The notes beneath the pieces were generated by a model. That model was not told where the DNA came from. It did no database searches and saw only the letters and a program-made list of their open reading frames with translations. A DNA stretch of 64,000 nt from Klebsiella huaxiensis (lineage in GTDB: Bacteria > Pseudomonadota > Gammaproteobacteria > Enterobacterales > Enterobacteriaceae). Where the stretch lies: the NCBI RefSeq assembly GCF_003261575.2, contig NZ_CP036175.1, positions 4,154,001-4,218,000 of the forward strand, written 5' to 3'. The translations under genes were made by a program, and so were the position numbers. This document shows positions 26,186-35,285 of the stretch, piece after piece (the stretch's first letter is position 1; each line of letters starts with the position of its first letter).

Positions 26186-26224
26186 TGCACCGACAGGGAG
26201 CAATAGCAGCACCTAAACGGTGCA
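26186..26224. promoter_or_regulatory. two NtrC-type sites
   Basis: TGCACCGACAGGGAGCA (26186-26202) and AGCACCTAAACGGTGCA (26208-26224) each differ from the dyad TGCACC-N5-GGTGCA at one base. Their centres are 22 bases apart, two helical turns, as for cooperative NtrC dimers. They lie downstream of the sigma-54 promoter, inside the predicted gltI leader, which is unusual but possible for an enhancer. Confidence 0.65.
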
Positions 26225-26349
26225 GCAAAGGATTTATGCCTCTTATTGGTGCGGTATGCTTCGCAAAAATCAACAATATAAGAGCAAAATCTTTACATTA
26301 AGCCAAACTAAATGCTAACAAACACATACAAATGCTGCACACAAAGATG

Positions 26350-26385
26350 GCAGCGATAAAAAGCACACACACTCACAATGGGTAT
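26350..26385 (+). promoter_or_regulatory. CA-rich leader of gltI, probable GcvB target
   Basis: The run AAAAGCACACACACTCACAA lies 40-60 bases before the gltI start. In Salmonella GcvB pairs with a CA-rich element of this kind upstream of the gltI ribosome site, and the element also enhances translation. Conservation of function is inferred. Confidence 0.6.
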
Positions 26386-26422
26386 CAATAGCGTCAATGA
26401 CGCTGAGGATAAGGAGTCGGAT

Positions 26423-27334
26423 ATGCAATTACGTAAACTCGCCGCAGCAATGCTGGCCATAGGTCTGACCGCCAGCGCGGCGCAGGCAGAAGATGCTGCG
26501 CCTGCCACCGGACAGAGTACTCTGGATAAAATTGCCAAGAACGGCGTGATCGTCGTTGGCCACCGTGAATCCTCCGTTCCGTTTTCTTACTATGACAACA
26601 AGCAGCAAGTCGTCGGCTATTCTCAGGACTACTCCAATGCCATTGTTGATGCTATCAAGAAGAAGCTGAACAAACCTGACCTGCAGGTAAAACTGATTCC
26701 GGTCACCTCACAAAACCGTATCCCGCTGCTGCAAAACGGTACTTTTGATTTTGAATGCGGCTCCACGACTAACAACCTCGAACGGCAAAAACAAGCGGCC
26801 TTCTCCGACACGATCTTTGTTGTCGGTACGCGCCTGCTGGTGAAAAAAGGTGGTGCGATTAAAGACTTCGCGGATCTGAAGGATAAAGCCGTTGTTGTGA
26901 CGTCGGGAACGACCTCAGAAATTCTGCTGCATAAGTTGAACGATGAGAAAAAAATGAATATGCGCATCATCAGTGCGAAAGACCATGGCGACTCTTTCCG
27001 CACCCTGGAAAGCGGCCGTGCAGTGGCCTTTATGATGGATGACGCGCTGCTGGCCGGTGAGCGAGCAAAAGCGAAGAAACCGGATAGCTGGGAGATTGTA
27101 GGCACCGCTCAGTCTCAGGAAGCCTACGGCTGTATGCTGCGTAAAGACGATCCGCAGTTCAAAACGCTGGTAGACGAAACCGTCGCCCAAGCCCAGACCT
27201 CTGGCGAAGCGGCAAAATGGTTCGACAAATGGTTCAAAAACCCAATTCCGCCGAAGAACCTGAATATGAATTTCGAACTCTCTGAAGAGATGAAAGCGCT
27301 ATTCAAATCACCAAACGACAAAGCTCTTAACTAA
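26423..27334 (+). CDS. gltI: glutamate/aspartate-binding periplasmic protein
   Basis: 303 residues from ATG 26423, with AAGGAG seven bases upstream; an ATG 15 codons earlier in frame lacks support. A signal peptide of about 22 residues ends AQA. The mature protein is a family-3 solute-binding protein (IAKNGVIVVGHRESSVPFSY; FDFECGSTTNN; SAKDHGDSFRTLESGRA). It delivers glutamate and aspartate to GltJK-GltL. It is separated from gltJ by a structured 163-base gap ending in a terminator, which should leave gltI more strongly expressed than the membrane genes. Confidence 0.97.
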   Translation: MQLRKLAAAMLAIGLTASAAQAEDAAPATGQSTLDKIAKNGVIVVGHRESSVPFSYYDNKQQVVGYSQDYSNAIVDAIKKKLNKPDLQVKLIPVTSQNRIPLLQNGTFDFECGSTTNNLERQKQAAFSDTIFVVGTRLLVKKGGAIKDFADLKDKAVVVTSGTTSEILLHKLNDEKKMNMRIISAKDHGDSFRTLESGRAVAFMMDDALLAGERAKAKKPDSWEIVGTAQSQEAYGCMLRKDDPQFKTLVDETVAQAQTSGEAAKWFDKWFKNPIPPKNLNMNFELSEEMKALFKSPNDKALN

Positions 27335-27486
27335 TTAAAAAAACAAGGGGCGGGAAATCCTGCCCTCCCGATTGTTACTACAGCACGGACAGACTATACG
27401 GTGGCTGGTCGTTCCCCAGCCGCCGTGAATACCGCAACAAGCTGAGCAACAATCTTCGAGGGTAGCGCTGCTACCCTTTTTTTTCC
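27335..27486 (+). ncRNA. sroC: SroC-like small RNA between gltI and gltJ
   Basis: The gap from the gltI stop to the strong terminator (GGGTAGCGCTGCTACCC followed by eight T, 27460-27484) corresponds in place and length to SroC of E. coli and Salmonella, a processed piece of gltIJKL mRNA that sponges GcvB and so relieves repression of gltI. A second hairpin-rich stretch lies at about 27398-27425 (GGTGGCTGG / CCAGCCGCC). Exact ends are not known from sequence. Confidence 0.72.
27457..27484 (+). terminator. internal rho-independent terminator, 3' end of the SroC-like RNA
   Basis: AGGGTAGCG / CGCTACCCT-type stem with eight T, 13 bases before the gltJ start. Some read-through must occur for gltJKL expression. 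Confidence 0.85.
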
Positions 27487-27497
27487 AGGAGTCATTT

Positions 27498-28238
27498 ATG
27501 TCAATAGACTGGAACTGGGGCATATTCCTGCAACAGGCCCCGTTCGGCAACACCACCTATTTAGGCTGGCTTTGGAGCGGTTTTCAGGTCACCGTCGCAC
27601 TGTCGGTAACGGCCTGGATTATCGCCTTCTTCGTCGGTTCACTATTCGGTATTTTACGCACCGTTCCCAATCGCCTGTTATCAAGTATCGGTACCTGTTA
27701 CGTTGAGCTCTTCCGTAACGTCCCGCTTATTGTGCAATTCTTCACCTGGTATCTGGTGGTACCTGAACTGCTGCCGGAAAACCTTGGCATGTGGTTTAAA
27801 TCCGAGCTGGATCCGAATATTCAGTTCTTTGTCTCTTCCATGTTGTGTCTTGGATTATTCACCGCCGCACGCGTCTGTGAACAGGTCCGCTCCGGCATTC
27901 AGTCGCTGCCGCGTGGACAGAAAAACGCCGGACTGGCAATGGGGCTGACGCTACCACAAACCTACCGCTATGTTCTACTGCCTAACGCCTACCGCGTTAT
28001 CGTTCCACCAATGACTTCTGAAATGATGAACCTGGTGAAAAACTCGGCCATCGCTTCCACCATCGGACTCGCCGATATGGCCGCACAAGCGGGTAAGCTA
28101 CTGGATTACTCGGCACATGCCTGGGAATCGTTTACCGCGATCACCCTCGCCTACGTTTTCATTAACGCAATTATTATGCTGGTAATGTATGTGGTTGAAC
28201 GTAAAGTTCGCCTGCCGGGCAATTTGGGGGGCAAATAA
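27498..28238 (+). CDS. gltJ: glutamate/aspartate ABC transporter permease GltJ
   Basis: 246 residues, polar amino-acid permease family. An N-terminal segment is followed by about five membrane helices, with the ABC-coupling loop EQVRSGIQSLPRGQKNAGLA...LPQTYRYVLLP (EAA motif). It pairs with GltK to form the channel. The ribosome site CAGGAG precedes the ATG. Its stop overlaps the gltK start as TAATG. Confidence 0.97.
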   Translation: MSIDWNWGIFLQQAPFGNTTYLGWLWSGFQVTVALSVTAWIIAFFVGSLFGILRTVPNRLLSSIGTCYVELFRNVPLIVQFFTWYLVVPELLPENLGMWFKSELDPNIQFFVSSMLCLGLFTAARVCEQVRSGIQSLPRGQKNAGLAMGLTLPQTYRYVLLPNAYRVIVPPMTSEMMNLVKNSAIASTIGLADMAAQAGKLLDYSAHAWESFTAITLAYVFINAIIMLVMYVVERKVRLPGNLGGK

Positions 28239-28912
28239 TGTACGATTTTGACTGGAGTTCCATTATTCCCTCCATGCCATACCTTTTGGCTGGTCTGGTT
28301 ATCACGCTAAAAATCACCGTTATCGCGATTGTTATCGGGATTGTCTGGGGAACAATTCTGGCCGTTATGCGCCTGTCGAGCTTCCTCCCGCTGGCGTGGT
28401 TTGCTAAAACCTATGTTAACGTTTTTCGCTCTATCCCGCTGGTGATGGTCCTGCTGTGGTTTTATCTGATTGTTCCGGGCTTCCTACAGAACGTGCTGGG
28501 CCTGTCGCCGAAAACCGACATTCGCCTGATATCAGCGATGATTGCATTCTCCATGTTTGAAGCGGCGTACTATTCGGAAATTATTCGTGCCGGTATTCAG
28601 AGTATCTCACGCGGCCAGTCTAGCGCTGCGCTAGCGCTGGGGATGACCCACTGGCAATCCATGAAGCTGATTATTCTGCCGCAAGCGTTTCGCGCCATGG
28701 TACCTCTGCTCCTTACCCAAGGTATCGTCCTGTTTCAGGATACCTCACTGGTCTATGTCCTGAGTCTGGCAGACTTCTTCCGCACCGCCTCCACTATCGG
28801 CGAACGCGACGGAACCCAGGTTGAAATGGTCCTGTTCGCAGGGGCCGTATATTTTGTTATTAGTCTCAGCGCATCGCTGTTGGTCAGCTGGTTGAAGAAA
28901 AGGACTGTGTAA
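28238..28912 (+). CDS. gltK: glutamate/aspartate ABC transporter permease GltK
   Basis: 224 residues with the same permease fold as GltJ; the EAA coupling loop reads IRAGIQSISRGQSSAALALG then LPQAFRAMVP. Starts in TAATG overlap with gltJ and ends in the same overlap with gltL, so the three are translationally coupled. Confidence 0.97.
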   Translation: MYDFDWSSIIPSMPYLLAGLVITLKITVIAIVIGIVWGTILAVMRLSSFLPLAWFAKTYVNVFRSIPLVMVLLWFYLIVPGFLQNVLGLSPKTDIRLISAMIAFSMFEAAYYSEIIRAGIQSISRGQSSAALALGMTHWQSMKLIILPQAFRAMVPLLLTQGIVLFQDTSLVYVLSLADFFRTASTIGERDGTQVEMVLFAGAVYFVISLSASLLVSWLKKRTV

Positions 28913-29637
28913 TGATTACCCTGAAAAACGTTTCAAAATGGTATGGTCACTTTCAGGTGCTGACCGATTGCTCCACGGAAGTGAAAAAAGGCGAAGTTGT
29001 GGTCGTTTGCGGGCCATCGGGTTCAGGCAAATCAACGCTGATTAAAACCGTTAACGGTCTGGAACCCATTCAACAAGGTGAAATCATCGTTGACGGCACC
29101 ACGGTTAATGATAAAAAAACCAATCTGGCCAAACTTCGCTCGCGCGTTGGGATGGTGTTCCAGCACTTTGAACTATTCCCACATCTGTCAATTATCGAAA
29201 ATCTGACGCTGGCTCAGGTCAAGGTACTTAATCGTGATAAAGCCGCTTCCCGCGCCAAAGGGTTGAAATTACTGGAACGTGTGGGTCTCTCAGCCCATGC
29301 AGATAAATTTCCAGCCCAGCTTTCCGGCGGCCAGCAGCAGCGTGTGGCGATTGCCCGGGCGCTATGTATGGACCCTATTGCGATGCTGTTTGACGAACCC
29401 ACCTCTGCGCTTGACCCGGAGATGATTAACGAAGTACTGGACGTCATGGTTGAACTGGCTAATGAAGGAATGACCATGATGGTGGTGACTCACGAGATGG
29501 GATTTGCCCGTAAAGTGGCCAACAGGGTGATCTTTATGGATGAAGGGAAAATTGTCGAAGATGCTGATAAAGAAGCCTTCTTCGCTAATCCTCAATCCGA
29601 ACGAGCTAAAGATTTCCTCGCAAAAATTCTGCACTAA
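28912..29637 (+). CDS. gltL: glutamate/aspartate ABC transporter ATP-binding protein GltL
   Basis: 241 residues. Walker A GPSGSGKST (36-44 region), signature LSGGQQQR, Walker B AMLFDEPTSALD and switch His in VVTHEMG are intact. It energises GltJK. Last gene of the operon; a strong hairpin follows within eight bases. Confidence 0.98.
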   Translation: MITLKNVSKWYGHFQVLTDCSTEVKKGEVVVVCGPSGSGKSTLIKTVNGLEPIQQGEIIVDGTTVNDKKTNLAKLRSRVGMVFQHFELFPHLSIIENLTLAQVKVLNRDKAASRAKGLKLLERVGLSAHADKFPAQLSGGQQQRVAIARALCMDPIAMLFDEPTSALDPEMINEVLDVMVELANEGMTMMVVTHEMGFARKVANRVIFMDEGKIVEDADKEAFFANPQSERAKDFLAKILH

Positions 29638-29643
29638 ATTTCA

Positions 29644-29674
29644 GGCGTGTACGTCAACGTACACGCCATTCTTT
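29644..29674 (+). terminator. terminator of the gltIJKL operon
   Basis: A near-perfect 11-base-pair stem, GGCGTGTACGT with ACGTACACGCC, is followed by ATTCTTTCT. It begins six bases past the gltL stop. Confidence 0.82.
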
Positions 29675-30006
29675 CTACACCTCGCTTACCTCCCTCTCCA
29701 TAACTGTGGCAAACTCTTACTCATTCTCAAATAATTGACATAAATACATTAAACCTCATAAAAAATAATTAATGAATTGAAATTCACAATTCAATATAAA
29801 TTCATTATTCATATCGTGGATTAGCTAATTTGGCATAGATAACATAGCGGTAATTTTTACGAGGATACTGAGCGCTGACAGCCACTTCTTAGTGATAATG
29901 ATAGTAATTTTAAAAAATAAATTTTTTAAGGTTGGGTACCAAACTCCGTTAGCGATACCCATTAAACGCTAAATACTCTTAACAAGGAAAAAATGGACAT
30001 TGCTTC
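29675..30006. other. AT-rich gap, no gene recognised
   Basis: About 330 bases of markedly AT-rich sequence between the gltL terminator and the haemagglutinin relic. It contains an imperfect palindrome around 29777-29796 (ATTGAAATTCACAATTCAAT) and ends in an AAGGAAAAA ribosome-like site followed by a five-codon dead-end ATG frame at 29993. No coding frame or RNA is supported. The base composition suggests transfer together with the relic. Confidence 0.6.
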
Positions 30007-31318
30007 GTGAATAATAAAAAAAGACTAGCCTCTGCCTTTTCACTTTATATTATTATTACTGCACCTTTACTTGCCAATATATCTGACAGCGATACCAACC
30101 AGGTGGTACAGGATAAGAGTAGCCGGCCAAAAGGCCGATATTATCGTTGCTAACCCCAACGGCATCACATGTTCAGGCTGCAGCTTCATTAATACCAACA
30201 AGGCAATTCTTACTACCGGTAAAGTGGCGCTGAGTGATACAAGCGCAATCGCAAGCTATACGGTCACTGACGGTAAATTGACCATTGGCCAGAACGGAAT
30301 CGATGCAACAAATAGCTATGCCGTGTTGCTCGCCGATGCTATCGAAATTAACGGAAAAGTTAATGCTACCAACGCCATGGTGGGAGCAGGAAATTTTACA
30401 TTTGATAACAGTACCGGAGCAATGACTTCTGCTGACAAATCAGCAATGATACTCCAACCGTAACTCCCGAATACAGTATCGACATCAGCAATCTTGGTGG
30501 TATAAAAGCTAATAGTATTAGCATGATCGGTAATAACCTTAGTTTCGGCGTGTGTAATAAAGGTAATTGTTGCAAACAGCACTCTTGCAATGACCAGCTA
30601 TGGATCATTAATTAATGAAAACTCCATTACTGGTAACGGTTACGTGACCCAGATAGTTTCCGCAGGCGAAATGAAAAATACGGGTACTATTGCCACTAAA
30701 AATGTTGCTATCATTAATAGCCTTGGCAATTTGAATAACGGCGGCATCATTAGCAACACGCCGCAAATGTCTGTTACCGCTGCGGGCAACCTGTCTAACG
30801 CAGGCACCATCCACGCAACCAATCTCCTGTCTGTTACCACCAACGGAAATCTGAACACCACCTATAACTCCTCGTTAAATTCAAGTAATCAGCTCACGGT
30901 CACTGCTTTGGGTAATATCGATAACGGTGGTATTCAGGGTCATGGCGCAACCATGAACATAAATAATACTGTGACCAGCAACAGCGGGCATATCAAGGGT
31001 GACACATTATCTCTCAATACCTACCTGGACATGGTTAATACAGGAACGCTTGAGACCAAAGGCGATCTGACTATCAACACCCAAAACAACGGTAAACTCA
31101 CTAACGAAGGAACCATCAAAGCGGGAAATACACTGACGCTGAGCGCTAAACAGGTTGTCAATGCGAAATCTTATAAGTGCGGTTTCCTCAATTTAAAAAC
31201 CTGCACCAATAACGGTACCTTAACAGCTAACAAGCGGATTCTAAACTCCTCGCATAAATACGCTTCTAATATGGGCGGCAATCAGAACTTTAAAGCGACT
31301 GAAATTAATACCAAATAA
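30007..31318 (+). pseudogene. two-partner-secretion haemagglutinin (FHA/CdiA-type), decayed N-terminal fragment
   Basis: Remains of one gene spread over several frames. Frame 1 from GTG 30007 reads a signal peptide (NNKKRLASAFSLYIIITAP, then LLANISDSD) and stops soon after. At about 30115 the sequence jumps to VAGQKADIIVANPNGITC, the hallmark of the TPS secretion domain, so roughly 100 residues of that domain are deleted. This frame ends at 30463; the homologous reading (TPEYSIDISNLGGIKANSI) continues in another frame, and a further shift near 30560 leads into the longest piece, 30590-31318, of filamentous-haemagglutinin repeats (GNLNNGGIIS, GNLSNAGTIH, GNIDNGGIQG, GKLTNEGTIK). The long C-terminal region and any toxin tip are missing, and no TpsB transporter lies nearby. 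Confidence 0.85.
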
Positions 31319-31329
31319 GTCGATTATTG

Positions 31330-31358
31330 AAAGACACGGTGTATTACCGTGTCTTTTA
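31330..31358. terminator. bidirectional hairpin between the relic and ybeL
   Basis: AAAGACACGGT and ACCGTGTCTTT arms around GTATT, with T-rich ends on both strands. It can terminate both the relic transcript and convergent ybeL. Confidence 0.75.
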
Positions 31359-31388
31359 GTCAACCCGGGTCGTTTTACGCCAGCGTTT

Positions 31389-31871
31389 TTAAGGTTCGAA
31401 TGGCCGACGCTGAAACTGATCGTGCCCGCATTTTGGGCAGCGTGGCAGTACATCTGGGGTATAGACCGGCAGATGATAATGGCACTTCTCACACACCAAA
31501 TTTCCCAGTCCCACCACTTCACCACTGTGATAAACGCCGTGATGGCTGAGATCCTGAAACACCTCGCGCCACTCAAGCTGGGTTTTATCCGTAATATCCG
31601 CTAACTCCTGCCACAGGCTTTCTTTAATCACGCGCATAAAGACGCTATCGGTGAGTTCATCCTGACTCTCTTCATAGCTGAGCGCGAACTCCTCCAGGTC
31701 ACGTCTGACAGCGCGAATAACATTCTCGATTTCGCTCTGCGTTAACTCGCCGGACTGGCTGATTTTAACCCTGGCCTGCTCCACCAGCGCATCAATATCG
31801 CGTTCTCCATTGCGTAACCGCTCGCTAAGCGTCGACACCAGCTCTCGGTAGAATTGAGCAACCTTGTTCAT
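31389..31871 (-). CDS. ybeL: YbeL, zinc-ribbon protein (DUF1451)
   Basis: 160 residues from the second of two adjacent Met codons (MNKVAQFYRELVSTLSERLR), the E. coli length. The N-terminal two thirds is charged and helical. The C-terminal part holds a zinc ribbon, CEKCHYHL and CPKCGHDQF. Function is unknown; the family is also called zinc ribbon-containing protein. It diverges from leuS. Confidence 0.93.
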   Translation of the reverse strand: MNKVAQFYRELVSTLSERLRNGERDIDALVEQARVKISQSGELTQSEIENVIRAVRRDLEEFALSYEESQDELTDSVFMRVIKESLWQELADITDKTQLEWREVFQDLSHHGVYHSGEVVGLGNLVCEKCHYHLPVYTPDVLPRCPKCGHDQFQRRPFEP

Positions 31872-32097
31872 CATTTCGCCTCCGGTGTGGTTAACTTCTT
31901 ATAATAATAGACGTTATTTTCCAGGTTCTTTGCCAGTCAGCCCACATAGTCGTGAAATTTTCTCCGCCGCTTTCATCTATGGAAGTGTGCGAAAGGCTGT
32001 TTTGACGTTGGCGTTTGGGCTATGCTATGCCGATCTGAAATAACACATCCATTGGCTACGCTTTGTAGCTGTATTGAACACAGGACCACTGGCTGCC

Positions 32098-34680
32098 ATG
32101 CAAGAGCAATACCGCCCGGAAGAGATAGAATCGAAAGTCCAGCTTCACTGGGACGATAATCGTACATTTGAAGTAACTGAAGACGAGAGCAAAGAGAAGT
32201 ATTACTGCCTGTCGATGCTTCCTTATCCTTCTGGTCGACTACACATGGGCCACGTGCGCAACTACACCATCGGTGACGTGATTGCTCGTTACCAGCGTAT
32301 GCTGGGCAAAAACGTACTTCAGCCTATCGGCTGGGATGCATTTGGTCTGCCTGCTGAAGGTGCGGCGGTAAAAAACAACACCGCTCCGGCCCCATGGACG
32401 TACGACAACATCGCCTACATGAAAAACCAGTTGAAAAAGCTGGGATTCGGCTATGACTGGAGTCGTGAAGTCGCGACCTGCACCCCGGAATACTACCGCT
32501 GGGAACAGAAGTTCTTCACCGAACTGTATAAAAAAGGTCTGGTCTATAAAAAGACCTCAGCCGTTAACTGGTGTCCGAACGATCAAACCGTTCTCGCCAA
32601 CGAACAGGTTATCGATGGCTGCTGCTGGCGCTGCGATACCAAAGTTGAGCGTAAAGAGATCCCGCAGTGGTTTATCAAAATCACCGCCTACGCTGACGAG
32701 CTGCTGAACGATCTGGATAACCTGGATCACTGGCCGGACACCGTGAAGACCATGCAGCGCAACTGGATTGGTCGCTCTGAAGGCGTCGAAATCTCCTTCG
32801 ACGTGAACGAGTATGCTGACAAGCTGACGGTCTATACCACCCGTCCTGATACCTTTATGGGTTGCACCTACCTGGCCGTTGCAGCGGGTCACCCGCTGGC
32901 GCAGCAGGCTGCTGCCAACAATCCAGCGCTGGCTGCCTTTATTGACGAATGCCGCAATACCAAAGTTGCCGAAGCGGATATGGCGACCATGGAGAAAAAA
33001 GGCATTGATACCGGCTTTAAGGCAATTCACCCGCTGACCGGCGAAGCCATCCCGGTATGGGCGGCAAACTTTGTGCTGATGGAATACGGTACTGGCGCAG
33101 TGATGGCCGTTCCGGGCCACGATCAGCGCGACTACGAGTTCGCCAGCAAATATGGTCTGAACATTAAGCCGGTTATTCTGGCGGCTGACGGGTCTGAACC
33201 TGATCTGTCCGCTCAGGCGATGACTGACAAAGGCGTGCTGTTTAACTCTGGTGAGTTCAGTGGTCTTGATCACGCAGCGGGCTTCAACGCTATCGCTGAC
33301 AAACTGGCTTCTCTCGGCGTTGGCAAGCGTAAGATCAACTACCGCCTGCGTGACTGGGGCGTATCCCGTCAGCGATACTGGGGCGCGCCGATCCCAATGG
33401 TCACCCTGGAAGATGGCACCGTAATGCCAACGCCGGAAGATCAGCTGCCGGTTATCCTGCCGGAAGATGTGGTGATGGATGGGATCACCAGCCCACTCAA
33501 GGCCGACCCTGAGTGGGCGAAAACTACCGTCAACGGTCAGCCGGCGCTGCGTGAAACCGATACTTTCGACACCTTTATGGAGTCTTCCTGGTACTATGCG
33601 CGCTATACCTGCCCGCAGTATGACGAGGGAATGCTGGACCCTAAAGCGGCGAACTACTGGCTGCCGGTTGATATTTATATTGGCGGTATCGAACACGCCA
33701 TCATGCACCTGCTCTACTTCCGCTTCTTCCACAAGCTGATGCGCGATGCGGGCATGGTTAACTCCGACGAACCGGCTAAACAACTGCTGTGTCAGGGGAT
33801 GGTGCTGGCGGATGCCTTCTACTACGTCGGCGAAAACGGTGAGCGCAACTGGGTTTCCCCGAAAGACGCAACCGTGGAACGTGACGAGAAAGGCCGTATC
33901 GTTAAAGCCTTCGACCCGCAGGGCCGCGAGCTGGTGTATACCGGCATGAGCAAGATGTCTAAGTCAAAAAACAACGGCATCGACCCGCAGGAAATGGTTG
34001 AGCGTTACGGCGCGGATACCGTGCGCCTGTTTATGATGTTCGCCTCTCCGGCAGACATGACCCTCGAGTGGCAGGAGTCTGGCGTAGAAGGTGCTAACCG
34101 CTTCCTGAAGCGCGTCTGGAAACTGGTTTACGAACACACCACCCAGGGTGCTGTTGCCGCTCTGGATGTTGCCAGCCTGAGTGAAGATCAGAAAGCGCTG
34201 CGCCGCGACGTGCATAAAACGATTGCCAAAGTAACCGATGATATCGGCCGTCGTCAGACCTTCAACACCGCCATTGCGGCGATTATGGAGCTGATGAACA
34301 AGCTGGCGAAAGCGCCGCAGGAAAGCGAACAGGATCGCGCGCTGATGCGTGAGGCTCTGCTGGCGGTCGTGCGTATGCTCAACCCGTTCACCCCTCATGC
34401 CAGCTTTACTCTGTGGCAGGAGCTGGGCGGCGAAGGCGACATTGACAACACACCGTGGCCGGTCGCTGACGAAGGCGCAATGGTTGAAAACACCACCCTG
34501 GTCGTCGTCCAGGTAAATGGTAAAGTTCGTGGTAAAATTACCGTTGCGGTGGATGCAACCGAAGAGCTGGTTCGTGAACGTGCTGGTCAGGAACATCTGG
34601 TCGCGAAATATCTTGACGGTGTGACCGTACGTAAAGTCATTTACGTACCGGGTAAACTGCTCAATCTGGTCGTTGGCTAA
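32098..34680 (+). CDS. leuS: leucyl-tRNA synthetase
   Basis: 860 residues from ATG 32098 (MQEQYRPEEIESK), the E. coli length; an ATG eight codons upstream is in frame but not family-like. Class I motifs: HMGH in SGRLHMGHVRNY and KMSKSK near 619. A CCWRC zinc-type motif and the CP1 editing domain (TVYTTRPDTFMGCTY; GTGAVMAVPGHDQRD) hydrolyse mischarged tRNA-Leu. First of leuS-lptE-holA-nadD-cobC. Confidence 0.98.
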   Translation: MQEQYRPEEIESKVQLHWDDNRTFEVTEDESKEKYYCLSMLPYPSGRLHMGHVRNYTIGDVIARYQRMLGKNVLQPIGWDAFGLPAEGAAVKNNTAPAPWTYDNIAYMKNQLKKLGFGYDWSREVATCTPEYYRWEQKFFTELYKKGLVYKKTSAVNWCPNDQTVLANEQVIDGCCWRCDTKVERKEIPQWFIKITAYADELLNDLDNLDHWPDTVKTMQRNWIGRSEGVEISFDVNEYADKLTVYTTRPDTFMGCTYLAVAAGHPLAQQAAANNPALAAFIDECRNTKVAEADMATMEKKGIDTGFKAIHPLTGEAIPVWAANFVLMEYGTGAVMAVPGHDQRDYEFASKYGLNIKPVILAADGSEPDLSAQAMTDKGVLFNSGEFSGLDHAAGFNAIADKLASLGVGKRKINYRLRDWGVSRQRYWGAPIPMVTLEDGTVMPTPEDQLPVILPEDVVMDGITSPLKADPEWAKTTVNGQPALRETDTFDTFMESSWYYARYTCPQYDEGMLDPKAANYWLPVDIYIGGIEHAIMHLLYFRFFHKLMRDAGMVNSDEPAKQLLCQGMVLADAFYYVGENGERNWVSPKDATVERDEKGRIVKAFDPQGRELVYTGMSKMSKSKNNGIDPQEMVERYGADTVRLFMMFASPADMTLEWQESGVEGANRFLKRVWKLVYEHTTQGAVAALDVASLSEDQKALRRDVHKTIAKVTDDIGRRQTFNTAIAAIMELMNKLAKAPQESEQDRALMREALLAVVRMLNPFTPHASFTLWQELGGEGDIDNTPWPVADEGAMVENTTLVVVQVNGKVRGKITVAVDATEELVRERAGQEHLVAKYLDGVTVRKVIYVPGKLLNLVVG

Positions 34681-34694
34681 GCGCGGGAGGAAGC

Positions 34695-35285
34695 GTGCGA
34701 TATCTGGCAACATTGTTGTTATCTCTGGCGGTGTTAATCACCGCCGGTTGTGGCTGGCACCTGCGTAGTACTACGCAGGTTCCGACCGCAATGAAAACCA
34801 TGATCTTCCAGTCGGGCGATCCGAATGGTCCATTAAGCCGTGCGGTCCGTAATCAGCTGCGTCTGAACGGTATCGAACTGGTCGATGCCAGCACCCTGCG
34901 TAAGGATATTCCTTCCCTGCGCCTGGAATCGTCGTCGATTCAGAAAGATACAGCATCTATTTTCCAGGATGGCCGTACCGCAGAATATCAAATGGTGATG
35001 ACGGTGAATGCTAACGTGCTGATCCCGGGCCATGATATCTATCCGATCACGACCAAAGTCTATCGCTCGTTCTTCGATAACCCGCAGGCGGCATTAGCGA
35101 AAGATGCTGAGCAGGACATGATCATCCAGGAAATGTACGATAAAGCCGCGGAACAACTGATCCGTAAGCTGCCAAGCGTTCATGTCGCGGACGTCGAAGC
35201 CACAAAAGAGGATGAGAAGCCAGTCGCCACGACCCCAGCATCTTCAACCTCCGGCAACCGCGTCTCCACTACGCTGGGTAACTGA
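34695..35285 (+). CDS. lptE: LptE, LPS-assembly lipoprotein
   Basis: 196 residues from GTG 34695 with GGGAGGAAGC upstream. The lipoprotein signal MRYLATLLLSLAVLITAGC has lipobox ITAGC with Cys19. LptE plugs the LptD barrel in the outer membrane and takes part in LPS export. The tail after about 165 is Lys/Glu/Thr/Ser-rich and probably disordered. Its TGA overlaps the holA ATG (TGATG). Confidence 0.97.
   Translation: MRYLATLLLSLAVLITAGCGWHLRSTTQVPTAMKTMIFQSGDPNGPLSRAVRNQLRLNGIELVDASTLRKDIPSLRLESSSIQKDTASIFQDGRTAEYQMVMTVNANVLIPGHDIYPITTKVYRSFFDNPQAALAKDAEQDMIIQEMYDKAAEQLIRKLPSVHVADVEATKEDEKPVATTPASSTSGNRVSTTLGN

Noticed and set aside
30590..31318. The 242-codon haemagglutinin-repeat frame as a stand-alone gene
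   Set aside because: It lacks a signal peptide and TPS domain, which occur just upstream in other frames, so it is better read as part of one pseudogene.
32557..33783. Open frame of 408 codons opposite leuS
   Set aside because: Shadow of leuS codon bias; no domain or start signal recognised.
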